64,000 nucleotides of DNA, from assembly GCF_022539315.1 (NCBI RefSeq), contig NC_066317.1:51440435-51504434 (forward strand), given 5' to 3'. The notes below the pieces were generated by a model. That model had not been told where the DNA came from. It searched no databases and was given only the letters and a program-made list of their open reading frames with translations. Below are positions 37,432 through 49,600 of the stretch, one piece after another. The DNA comes from Serinus canaria. Lineage: Eukaryota; Chordata; Aves; Passeriformes; Fringillidae. Position numbers and translations under genes: made by a program. Numbering within the stretch: position 1 is the first letter of the stretch; every line of letters starts with the position of its first letter.

Positions 37432-38003
37432 TTGTATCAAGAATAGTGTGGCCAGCAGACCAGGAAAGTGATTGTCCCCCTGTACTTGTCACTGCTGAGG
37501 CCAGACCTCAGGTGCTGTATCCAGTTCTGGGACCTTCAGTAGAAGAAAGACATTGAGGGGCTGGAGCAGTTCTGGAGAGGGGCAATGGAGCTGGGGAAGG
37601 GTCAGCAGGGTAAGTCCTATGAGGAGTGGCTGGGAGAGAGCAGGACTGGGGTTGTTCAGCTTGAAGAAATGGAGGCTCAGCAGGACCTTATTGCTCTCAA
37701 CTGCCTGTAGGAAGGTTTTAGCTTGGTGAGGTTCAGCCTCTTCTCCCAGGCAGCCAGCAACAGGACAAGAGGGCATGTAATCAAGCTGTGCCAGTAGAGG
37801 TTGAGGCTGTACATCAGAAATGGTTGTTAAACCCTGGAATGGACTGCCCAGGAACCTGGTGGAGTCACCCTTCATGGAGGTGTTCAAGAAATGGCCAGAT
37901 GTGACATTTAGAGACATGGTCTTGTTGACAAGGTGGTGATCAGTCAAAGGTTGGACTTGATCTCAGAGGTCTTTTCCAACCTAAATAATTCTGTGATTCT
38001 GTT
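37432..38003 (+). mobile_element. CR1 LINE, 3' end fragment (5'-truncated)
   Basis: The segment matches the 3' end of chicken-repeat-1 LINEs. It holds remnants of the end of the reverse-transcriptase ORF2 ('gtgtggccagcaga', 'ccagttctgggacc', 'tcctatgaggagtggctg', 'ggggttgttcagcttgaag') and a 3' UTR with 'ggttggacttgatctcagaggtcttttccaacct'. It ends in the CR1-specific 8-bp tail ATTCTGTG/ATTCTGTT at 37988-38003. About 570 bp remain of an element usually near 4.5 kb, the typical 5' truncation. Its reading frame is broken by stops and indels, so it is dead. It is diagnostic for sauropsid, in practice bird, DNA. Confidence 0.93.
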
Positions 38004-38735
38004 CATTTACTCATTCTTAGCTTCAAAAATTATTTTGAAACTTTGCATTCTAAACCCATGGAAAATCTTTTTGAAACATTATTTATTTCCTCTCTTCTCT
38101 TTCCCTTTTGAAACTGAGATCCTTACTAAAAATTCTTGTTCTAGTCTTTTCAGATATATGCATTAATTTCTTCAGAATTCTGCACTAAAGGTTATCTGGA
38201 CTATTGCCTTAGAATGTTTTGTAGTCTTTGAATTAATTTCATTTCAGATCTGATAATTTTTCTTCTATGATTTTGCTGTCATTGATCACTTTGTTCATTT
38301 CAACATCACAATCCTTGTTGGGACCTGAAACAATGTACACAATTTATTTGGGTATCTCCATGTAAATAATTATCATTTTACTTATCTTTGTGTTTATTAA
38401 ACATTCTGCTAAAGAGGAGCCAATGCTTTCTTAGCAATTTTTGAAAAAGGTCTAAAGGTTTACATTTGACACTTTATTAAAGAGTACAAGGTGTAACACT
38501 ATGAGCATACTTGCCTATTTTGCCACTGCATGTTTTATTTTCTGTCTTGTTTATGTATTATCTATATATCATCTACATAATCTTCTGAAAATTCATTCTT
38601 TTGAATGTCTGAATGCTTTATATTAGAAGAAAGGCAAAGAAAGCGAAGATAAGTAGATCATTCCAGAACAAAGGAGCCACACCTGACCAGAAGGAATTTT
38701 GCACTTTCAAAGAGTTGAATAATACACAGCTAGAT

Positions 38736-38755
38736 AAAAAAAAAAAAAAAAAAAA
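38736..38755. repeat. A20 homopolymer
   Basis: Uninterrupted run of 20 A on the plus strand. Confidence 0.95.
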
Positions 38756-38889
38756 GGTAAAAAGACTTTTAAAACATGGATTTGGCACTTACAGGACCAG
38801 AGACATCCAGAATGTCAATAGTTAATCCATGACAAGCTATACTACCAGCTGCCAGGTGTTATCAAGTTGAATATACAGAAAGTGTATAA

Positions 38890-38892
<3 letters not shown>

Positions 38893-38928
<36 letters not shown>
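38893..38928. repeat. (TA)18 microsatellite
   Basis: Thirty-six bases of uninterrupted TA dinucleotides; likely polymorphic. Confidence 0.97.
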
Positions 38929-38932
<4 letters not shown>

Positions 38933-40258
38933 GCTTGATGAACAACATTCTATGAATAGTCTTGTATCAAATACCTTAGAGAAGTTTAGAGAGATAGATC
39001 AGAATGAAAAGATTAGAAATAGAATAATAGAGAGGTGGATATAGGAAGTGTTTAGGTTTGTTTTAAATTTTGTGAACAAATACAATTAAAAATTTATAAG
39101 GGGGAAATGAGAAAAAACAGATTTTAGTAAGTTGATGGAGTTCCAATTTTAATGCATCAACACAGCTACTTCTTCAGTTATTAGAATTCTATTTAATAAC
39201 TTTTGTTTTTCTTTTAAAATAATTTTAGCATTTTTGTATTAAATGTCCATTTTTTTTCAAGGGGACCTACATGACTCATAGTGCAACTTAAGGAGGATGT
39301 ATTTAATTTACTGCAGTTTCAAAAAGTTTATGAACACAAAGTATTGATAAGAAAATTTTTTTAGTTTTCATCTTGTGTCATTCTTGGAAGAAGTTATTTA
39401 CTTAACTTGGTATTTTTATTCCTTTGAAAGTTATAAGTAAGAGTGATAACTATTATGACTTCATGACACTTCAAATAATGTATCCCTTTTTTTGCTTGCT
39501 TACTACTTTACTGAGTTTTAGCATATAACTTCTTTACAAGTCTACATCTATATTTAAATTTTTGAAAAAGTCAGATTCAATGATATCCGATAATGAAGCT
39601 AGATTTACCCATGATAAAACTTATAGGCAATCTCATTTAAATATTTTCAGTTTTTTTAAACTTTTCACTATGAACTTGAGCTTTTAAGAAGCTAGCTTTT
39701 GGGAGTGTTTTCATCTGAATACAAAAATCTATCCATCCAAATTTGCTGAAATTGCAATGCACTTAAATACTACATTTACATAAGAGTGGTAAGGACTTGA
39801 TATTTTTAGAGAATAAGTTCCTTAAATATTTTATTCACATTTTATGCAGCCCAACATGTGCTTAGCTAATATTCTATTGACAATTTCATCTCTTTGTTCA
39901 GAAACTGCAATACTCTGGTATTATGTGGCCTGTTCTGGGACATGACAATGGTAGCAGGAAGCTTCCATGTTAGAGCACAGAAGGATGAAAGTTAGATCTG
40001 AATAGAGAGAAAAAGATGAAGAAATGCTATTGACTGTTTCAGTTATCAGTGATGTCAAAAAGAGCTGTGAAATTTGCTATAAAATTATCACATCCATTCA
40101 GTCTCTAAACAATGGTGACATTGTATATATTTTATTCAAATTGCAAAGGCTTTTGCTAATGACCAACCACATAAGTATCAATAAGAAAACACATGACTTA
40201 ACTTCTGTTGTTTTTTCAGGTTTTTTTCATTTCAGTTTTGGCTGGTAATTAACCAAGC

Positions 40259-40282
40259 AAAAAAAAAAAAAAAAAAAAAAAA
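40259..40282. repeat. A24 homopolymer
   Basis: Uninterrupted run of 24 A on the plus strand. Confidence 0.95.
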
Positions 40283-40465
40283 GGTAAAACGCCAAAAAAT
40301 TAATATAAAGAACAATATTAATATTGTCATATATTAATAATGTAGTCAATATAGCCCTCAAAAGTCAGAAAATATCAGAATACTTTCAGCATACCCTTAA
40401 TTCAGTGATTACAATCTAATGACAACATGTTCATGTATTCTTTCCATATTGAATTTAAATTTGGA

Positions 40466-40620
40466 ATAAAATAAAATAAAATAAAATAAAATAAAATAAA
40501 ATAAAATAAAATAAAATAAAGGAAGGAAGGAAGGAAGGAAGGAAGGAAGGAAGGAAGGAAGGAAGGAAGGAAGGAAGGAAGGAAGGAAGGAAGGAAGGAA
40601 GGAAGGAAGGAAGGAAGGAA
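40466..40620. repeat. Compound microsatellite (ATAAA)11 then (GGAA)25
   Basis: Eleven perfect ATAAA units (40466-40520) are followed without any spacer by 25 perfect GGAA units (40521-40620). Minus-strand open frames here (repeated LPSF and FILFY residues) are products of the repeat, not genes. Perfect copies over 155 bp imply recent expansion. GGAA is the core of ETS-family transcription-factor sites, so the array could bind such factors; that is inference. Confidence 0.97.
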
Positions 40621-43600
40621 GAGCAAATGAAAAAATTCAAAGAAATAAAGAAAATACTTGAATACAATAATACTTATTTTTCTTTGATTACACAGAAGAA
40701 ATATATAAGATTGAACTTACTAAGAAAGTTTTTGTTAATGTTCAGTATCTGTCTCATGGCCTTGTTGCCCACTGTTAGAACAGTATCCAGCACACAGAAT
40801 CATTAAGTGGTATTTTTTATGGTGTATATCACTGCATTATTTAAAAAAAAATGTAAAAACTTTATTTAATTTGTGGAAAAATGTATTATACTGTGGGGTA
40901 TCATGATTCCAGTATTAAAAATCTGAAGGTACTACAGAGACTGCGTTAAAAAATACTGATAGATTTAGTATATCTAATTTGAGTCTTTAAGATGCATATT
41001 TTTGAGGAGTGTTTAGAATTACAGTCTTTTACGTATCCAAGCCAAACTCTCACTGACATAAGATGTGGCTGGAAATGTTCACTCTTCAGCAAAACAGTCT
41101 CATGATTTCAGGTAAGAACTCAGATATGGTGAAATCACAATCAAAATGTTTTGTTCTGTGACGTCATGGGGGAATTCTGTCTGTAAGTGAATGTCAGTCT
41201 CCAGCTTTAAAACAAAACATTCAGACAGGATGAAACCCTGGATTTTGCCTTGATTTAGCATCAGAGAAGGTCAAGCAAGTAGGGATCTTGAGGAGAAAAA
41301 TATGGCTCTAATGAAAGACTATGTCAGACTTCACAAGAATCAGTACTTGTACAGGAACTGTGATTACAGCTACAGCTTCATTTCATAATTTTCTAACCAT
41401 GAAATGAACAGTTAATTTTTTGACCCTAAAAATATCCTTTTAATATAATTTTGTGGCATATAGTAATTTCTGTTGCAGACAGAGGACAGCACAGGTCCCT
41501 GTCTCTACAAAAGGAAATGTACTTAGGTATGTAACACTTTGGAGAAGAGGGAACTGGGGTGAGGGGAAAAACTCTTGAATAAGCATAAGTGGGAGATGCA
41601 CAGATGGTAGAAGTTCCCAAATGTTCTATGATTGTCTCTGGGCATCTTTTGCTATATAAGTGTGATAACATTTGTTAGAAGGCATGATTAAGGCTTTGTA
41701 GGCTTCACAGATGGAATGTAATTTAGTAGAAAGACTTGAAAGAAAGAAGATTTAGAAATGAAATGTATTCCATGAAAGGAAGGGGTCAGGTCCAGAGAGG
41801 CAACATAGATACAATAACTAAACATTGTTCTGTAAACTTTTCTGTGAAAGAAAAGACAGGAATAAGTTCCCTTCACCCAGGGATATCTCTGGTTTTCTCA
41901 AATGAATATATAGCATAAAACATATTAGCAATTTAGAGAACTTATTTAGAGTCATATGTTCAATTATATAGTGTATTCAACCTATAGTGTATAGGTTACA
42001 GCAAAACTTCCACCCTTTCAACTTCCAGTAAGACTCATGTCCACTGTGCTGCATATGTCTGGTAGGAAAGGAAGCATCTTGGTGAAATGGGTCAGTAAGC
42101 TTCAGAATGGAAAAAAACTATTTCTCTTGACTTCCACTCGATGGAAATGGAAGAAAGTCATACCAGAAAATTTAATTTACCTAGACCTCATTTCAGAGAT
42201 TCCTGCATAACATATATACATATGCTTGTATGACTATATTTGAATATATTTATACATGTATGGTCACTTGATTATAGCAAGAAAATATTTGACAAATAGC
42301 TGCTGCTGTAAAATTTCACAGAACTCAAGAGTTGCCAATAGGGCAGAATTATTTATCAACAATACACAGAATATGGTCAATTTTCTCAGATAACTCAATA
42401 GAAATGCTTGGAGTAAATAATTTATGTTGATTTTTTTTTCCTTTTATATGTACTTCAAAAGTAGAAATAGCTTTTAGAAAATAATTTTGGTTTTAGTAAA
42501 AAAGGATTAGATGCCAACTAAATGAGTACAGAAGAATGCAAACATCATTCATGCTGGAAATTTAAGGTCTGAGACAGACAGCAGCCCAAGTAGTAGTGTT
42601 TTCTCACCACACATGTGCTTTCATCACAATCATTCAAGGCTCCTGTCACTTTGACTTGCTAGTTCAAAAAAATAAAAAAGCACTCTGGGCCAAAGTGAAG
42701 ACTAATCAATCATGAAATACTGTTCTAAAAATCATATTTTCCTGTCCACAAAGGGAAAAGACGACTTCTAAATATTCAGCTTGTGCCTTATAATTACAAC
42801 AGAATGATTTCTTTTAGTGAGTCTTCACTAAATCTGGTTGTAAGCTGGTCAGAGACAAAAATATTCCCATCCTGTGGCTGGTTTTTTTGATCTTGAGATA
42901 TAATTTTGAAGAAAAGAACATACCTTTATGAAACTGAGGGCATATTTCCATTTTAAAGAAGAATGTCAGAGATTCAAACTCTCATATTTGATGTACAAGT
43001 ATATTGTGGCCAAAATCTCACTTGCTGGTAGCCTGTTCTTGATAAGGTGTTTAGTTTTACTGGCTGGCTTTCTTCAGTGTTTTGTTTCTCAGAGCTGTCT
43101 CTCCTTCATAAAAATATTTATATGCCAGTTTAAGGCATTCTAAAGTCAATCAGTTGCAAATGTAAGCTTGTATTATGGGACTTCCCTCTACTTTAGTGTG
43201 GTTAATGACTATGTTCCCATGACTTTTAAAAGGACTGGTGCCTCAGCACATTTTCAAAATTATGCCATTTGAAGACATTTCCATTTATAATGCAGCTTAA
43301 ATCTCATTTCCCTCAATATGTGCCCTCACTTAGTCTATTTTAAGGCTTCTCTGGAAAAAAAAAAATATATCTCAGCTGCTGCTCCTGTTCTTAATGCCTT
43401 CCTAGTCTCAGTAAGAGCAGAAACCAACTGATGCCTCATTCTGATACTCACACAGAGACAATATGCAGACACTGCACTATCCTCCATTCCTGGCTGAAGA
43501 GCTCGGTCCTACCATTTCATATTATCTACACACACAGCTGCTGCTTTGTGTGTCTGCTAAAGCTTCATGCCTCTCTGCAGTCTCTATGACTTCACAGTTT

Positions 43601-46600
43601 CCCTGTAGGAACTTAGAGTGAGACTGGTAAAGACTGCCTTAATTGCAAGATACTGCAGGTCCTAATTGGGGGGAAAAAAAAGCGTCACCTGAAATAGTAG
43701 TACAGACACAGTCCTGGATGAGTGGAAGAAGGAAAAATAGAAGGGGTTACAAAGAAGGGCAGAAAAGAGGTGGAAGTTGTAATATTTGATTGTGTCCTTA
43801 ACTTGCTGAGTCAGCAGGAGCCAAGAGCTCTGCAGGGGCACACTTAAGCCTTCACATTTCTCCATAGAAACCCCATCTGGCCAACTAAATTGCCAGCAAT
43901 TGAGAAGCCATGCAGGAAGCTGTATCCAGCTATTCTCATTCAGTGTGAAGGTTACTGTGTGTGGAGGCAGTGGTAGGAGAAATAAGGAAAACTTTGCAAG
44001 ACTCTGCTTCTCACATACAGTAATAGAAAGCATCAAATATGGATCAAATTTGGGCTGTTCACTGCTGTAGTTGTTAGACAAATAAAGAATTAGGCATTGC
44101 AAAGAAATCTAGCTTCTGATTTAGAAAGACCCACATCAGGCAAATTTTTGAAGAAAAATCATCCTAAAGAAAAATTACAAAGGAGATTCAATAACCCTAT
44201 TTTACTATAGGAATTGTGCTTGAATTTCAAAATCAAAAGCTTTTAATCATATTTTTCTATCAGGCTATATGAAAGAAATTTCATGGAGCCTTACTTGGCC
44301 TTTGCAAGGACATCTAAATTCAACCTCCATTTGAAAGGCCTGGAAAAATGAAATGCCTTCTCTGGGCCTGTTAACTTGCAATGTTCATTCAGATGCAGGT
44401 ACTTAATGAGATGTAAGCCAGGGACAAATACCATCATTGCATAAAAGAATCCAGTAAGTTATATGAGAAATGCTCCCGAAGAATGCATCAGCCACTGGTT
44501 TATGTGCTGTAAAACAGCAGTTGCACTTCATCCCTGCAGCTCAGTGTTTCCCAATGAGCAGGGTTGCTCTCTCTAAAGAGATGTGCCAGTATTGAATGTA
44601 AAGCACAGAAGACTGTGCAGTCCAGTTAATGTATTAAGTGAGGCTCTGTGCCCAGAGTGCACTGCCAGCATTAGCAAACTGAAGGAAAGAAGATGGTCAA
44701 GTACAGAAGTGTGAAAAAAAGAGAAATGGTGGAGAAGAAGACAACACAGTGTCCAGGAAAGCTTGGTACCAGTGATTTACAGTAAAATAGGTTAAATGAG
44801 CCAGCATCCCTTGCCATATAACTCATTTTCCTGCTGCTAGTTGTAGCTTGGTGTTGGCACGTTGTGTTATCCAGGAGAGCTGAGTTACACTTAGGTGACT
44901 AGGTCTCTTGGTAGTGCATTATTCACAGGTGTAAGCAGTTTACAAGGGCATTGTATTCAGCTTGCAGTACAGAATTATGATCATCCAGATTCAAAATTAT
45001 TTGTCCTCTGTGTTTTATGTGAACTATTTGAGTTTGAGGAAGAGAACTTAAATTTTAATTTCAGATTAATTTTTTCTTTGACTGATTAAACCTAGTTTTC
45101 TATAAGCCTTGCAAAGCTTTGACAACTGGGCATGAAAAAGTTTCCCAGGAGCAAATTAGTTAGTTGTTTATAAGAACACTTACCACCCCATGAGCTTTCT
45201 AAATCATCTCTTCCCAGCCAATAAGTCTGGAGATATGTGTCACATCACCAGTGAAGCAGAGAGCAGAACACAAACTAATAAACTTCCCTCAAGAATAACA
45301 CAATATACTTCATTCTATTAATGAGCAGTTGAAGTTAGATATCAATTTTTCTACTATCTTACATCTATTAAACTGGAACTTGGGGCAGATTTCTACTAGC
45401 CTCAGTTACTTTTAAAATTTTAAAAATGTTTGTACAAAGCTTTTTTTTTTTTTCCCCAGAAAGGCTAGAGAAATGGACTATTCACTAAATCCTTCCTAGC
45501 AATGTAGAAGTACCAATGGATTTTAAGTCAAGTTACAGTGAGTACTGAAGAAAATGTTACAGAAGCTGACTTGCTGCTAAAACCAAGCAGCAAAAGTAAA
45601 TTTATTTGGCTTCTTCTAGAAATTGTGCTCTCTTATGAATCAGATTTTAACACAGAAAGTATTTCTGTAATTCTCTGCAAAAATCATATATTAAGGATAT
45701 ATGTTTATAAAAATACCCTCCCCCCATGGCTGCAGTAGTAATCTTACTATATTTCTGTCCAGAATTGGTAACAAATACAAACGGAGACATATTCATTCTG
45801 TGTGCTTTGTAAAAACTATCCACCAAACAATATTCTTACTCCTCTGGAATCACTGTCCTTTAACTAATGAAACTGAATATACTGCTTTATCTTTTTGCAA
45901 TGTAGTAACTGTGAGACACTATTCATGCTTGAAACAGGGTTTCAAACCACTGCACCTTTAGGTTACCTTCTGAAGTCCCCAGGACATGTCAGAGTGGATT
46001 TTAACAGCCATAATTAGGTTTTCTGTTGCTGCCTTCTACCAGTTTAACGCAGTGCTCTTTTATTGCAAAGATAGCTTCCTACAATCACATCTGGATCATT
46101 TCCTCACAAAATTTTCGATGGCAAGATGGGATCAACCACATGACCTTTGAGCCCTAACCACAGAACAGAACCTTTTCTTTCTGTCCATGCCTTTGGGAGT
46201 TTGCATGTTGTTCTGATGAGTCCTGGAGGGCTTCCCAGGGAAAGCTAATGCAGACTGACTTTTTTCCAAGCTTCAATTCCTCTTGCTCACCAAGGAGGAG
46301 TGGGAACAAGTTTGTTCTCCTGTGGACTTCAATTCTACTCCTCATTCATCAACAGACAGCAGCAGAAAACTCCCCCCTTTTCCATCATAAGACCAAAGGC
46401 CTTACAAATGACCCTAATAATGCCAAAGGAAGAAAGAACATCCAAATCATTGCTGTATAAGTCTTATATTTATATATATAAAATGCTCTCTAATCTTTTC
46501 AAGGTAGTGTTAAGTTCATTTGAGGATTAATTTTATGCTGAGCCTAAATGACCAGAAGCAGCTACTACTTTAGGAATGACTGTCTTTCCTGTTACCTTCT

Positions 46601-49600
46601 GTTTTTAAAGGATTCTTTTATAGACGAACTTTATTTTTCTAGTCAGGAAAGTATATATTGAATATAGATTAGAGCAAATAATTTACTTTCCCCACAGATA
46701 GATCTCTGTGATAAGAAATCTGTTCTCCAATCTCAGTAAAGACTTTTTAAAACGTTATCATTGCAGTGACAGAACAAGTAATTTAATCATTAAATTTTTG
46801 AGACATGCCTTACTAGATTTTGTAATTTCATTAATTCCTCCCCTTCAAATCAAGTAGATGGTATAATAAACTTAGCAAATTCTTTATATAGATCGAAACA
46901 CTAGGATGCATGGAATATAGAGTAGCTTCTTATTTCATTTTTAAAAAGATGCTGATGTCTTGGCATTGCCAATCAAGGAAAAAGGATTACCATAAAAATT
47001 TCTTAGAGGCAGACTTTTCTGTAATGTATAATAGTGGGTGTCTGATATAGGAAAATTCATATTATGTAATTCTCTTTTAGCTTCAAGGCACATGAATAAG
47101 GCCTAGAGTTCCTGATTTCTATTCCCACCTCTTTCACTAACTTATCTTAATAATTCTTTGCAGTTCACAATTTTCCAGCATGCTTCTTATGGTGAAAGAA
47201 ACTCATTTCAAAGGAAGGAAGAAAGGAAGAAGAAATATCTCTTTCAAGTGTTGCTGGAAGGAGTGGCTCAATGTTCTAAAGATGATGGAAATGTCTGAAT
47301 TTGCTGAGCCAGTGATTTAAATTGAGGTAGGTCTGAGTGAAATCTTCTTTGAGATGTGAACACTGATTTCCCTTCAATTTAGTGAGTGGATCTTTTCAGA
47401 GTAAATTTTAAACACTGACTGTGTATTGGCTGTGTGAGGGTGCTGCTGAGCCCCAGTGCAGCTGGCAAAGGAAATTGGATGTCCTAGAAGCAGTGCAGAG
47501 CATTCTGCCTCTGCACACTTCTGCAGAAATGGGGAAAAGCCAGCCTTGTGGCAAAGCCATGAAGACTGAGACCTCATTTTTAAAACATTTTTGCTTTTTG
47601 CATCCTCACCATTATTTCTTGTTTACTTGGGTATTTTTTTTTTTTGTTTTCCTTCCCTCCTACCACCCTGCAAGGAAACAGAAAACCTGCCACAGTAGAA
47701 TAGGTTTCAGTCCTGTTGTCAGTAAAACTTACTGATTTGTACTCCTCCCCTCATCTGTTTTTACTATCTAAGTATTGTAAAGTTTTCCTATAACTAGGGA
47801 AAGGAGATAAATAGTGTGGTAAGTATTGAAATTATTTTAAATACATTTTGGCAGTGTTTTAGTTTTATTACTACTTTCAGGTTGTTATTTTCGTATGAAA
47901 AAGTGTTGAATAAAAATGAAAGAAACACTACTTCACTAATTTAAATTGTGTTGTTGAGCCTGGTACTATCTTATTACTATGAAAAACACAACCTGTACTA
48001 TAAAAATGAGGTTTTAATTCAGGTATGTCTGTTTGACTGGGGACATTGGTAACAAGTTTGTTATGTGTTAGCTAAAGTAAATATAAGACAATATTAGAAG
48101 ATATAATTTAAGAGATAAGTACTCATACATAAAATAGTTGCAGAATCTTCATTTAGTCTTATCATGATGTCTTTAACATATTATCATGTACCTTTATTTC
48201 CAGTGGACCCTGGATATTAAATATATACACTGATTTTTTTTTAAGAAATTCATTCCATGAATAAACTATGTATTCAGACTCTGCAGTCTGCATCCTTCAA
48301 CTTCCTATGCTGTGAATAGGAAAACAAGTTAGAGAATGAAAAACTCATCGTGCACTCAATAGGGTTTTCTTATGGTAGTGTTAGTATTTGGAAGATAGCA
48401 GCTTCCTTTGTAAATAACTTTGAGATGTGTTTTAATAAAATGTTACACAATATATGACACTGACAGTGTGAAGTTTTTATGTTCTGAATGGAGAAAAATT
48501 AAACAATCCACCAACAAGTGCATCTGCAGTGGGAGCATGTTCTAGATGAATATCGATCTTCTACATCTTTAAATTTACATATTAGTTTCGAGGAGCTACC
48601 AGTGTTTGTGCATAGCATGGAGCAGGCCAGAATGCAACATGCCCTCTGTCGTCTTCTGTGAACCCTGTTGTATTGCTTCAGGCACAGGAGTGGATATTCT
48701 ACCCATGAATGTATTCAGTGCCATAGAACAGCTAGCAAGAGGGTTTCTGGTCTGCACAAAGCACCCCCCAAGTGGTACCTGTATTGTTTCTGGTGTGTCT
48801 GGGGAGCTACATTGCTGTGACCATCCATCCCCAAAGGTCTTAGGCTGCCTGAGGAAGGCTTAGACCCTGTTTATTCCAGAAGTGGTAATTTTATAAAATT
48901 GTACCAAATGTGTGTGCTGTATGGCCCCAGTTGAGCAGCAAAGGAGGAGGGCTCTGTGTGCGCCATGCTGGTGTGGGTGTGACTGGGGGGGTGCAGATGT
49001 GCAGGCAGACCTGTTGCAGTCCTAGTCCTACTGCCTGTAGGTTTACTTTGGAGTAAATTATCCCCACCTGAAGGTTCCCTCGGAGAAAATTAGCTGTGAC
49101 AGTTCAAAAGAGAGCCCAGGAGCAGACTGACATACAGGCAGTGTGAACTGTCAATGAACTGCAGAGTGAAGTGAAATGGAGTGCTAAGTTGTTTGACAGC
49201 ATGCAAAGGTGACTTAGATCAATGTAGCTTGTCAACTGCATCTGGATGGCAGTGATGTCCTGAGGAGACATACCCTGAAACACCATCCTCATATCTTGAT
49301 TTAACTCTGCAAAGATTCCTGTACAAACACATGCATACCATAACTAGTTCTTTTTCCTGTGTGCCTTCTCATTTCTGAAGATATTTTTGTGTCAATGTCT
49401 TTCATGTCTCATGCATTTACTCAGCTTTTTGTGCTCAAAAATACTTTACTTTTCAATTTTCAACACAACTCTGATATAACACAGAAAAATTAAATGAAAA
49501 TTTAATTATATTATGAATTATTTTTTCCAGAAGGCTGCCTTATTTTCAAAGACCACACTTTCTATGTAAAATAAATTTCAAAGTGACTATTTCCATTATG

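Larger units (their letters stand above)
38004..40465. other. AT-rich non-coding DNA with simple repeats
   Basis: No gene seen. The segment contains an A20 run (38736-38755), (TA)18 (38893-38928) and an A24 run (40259-40282), followed by a 16-bp palindrome (acaatattaatattgt) near 40312-40327. Confidence 0.55.

Noticed and set aside
40402..40667. LPSF-repeat proteins on the minus strand
   Set aside because: They are translations of the GGAA/ATAAA microsatellite.
43662..44102. 146-codon minus-strand open frame
   Set aside because: No recognisable domain, no codon-usage or splice context, and length within chance for this amount of DNA.
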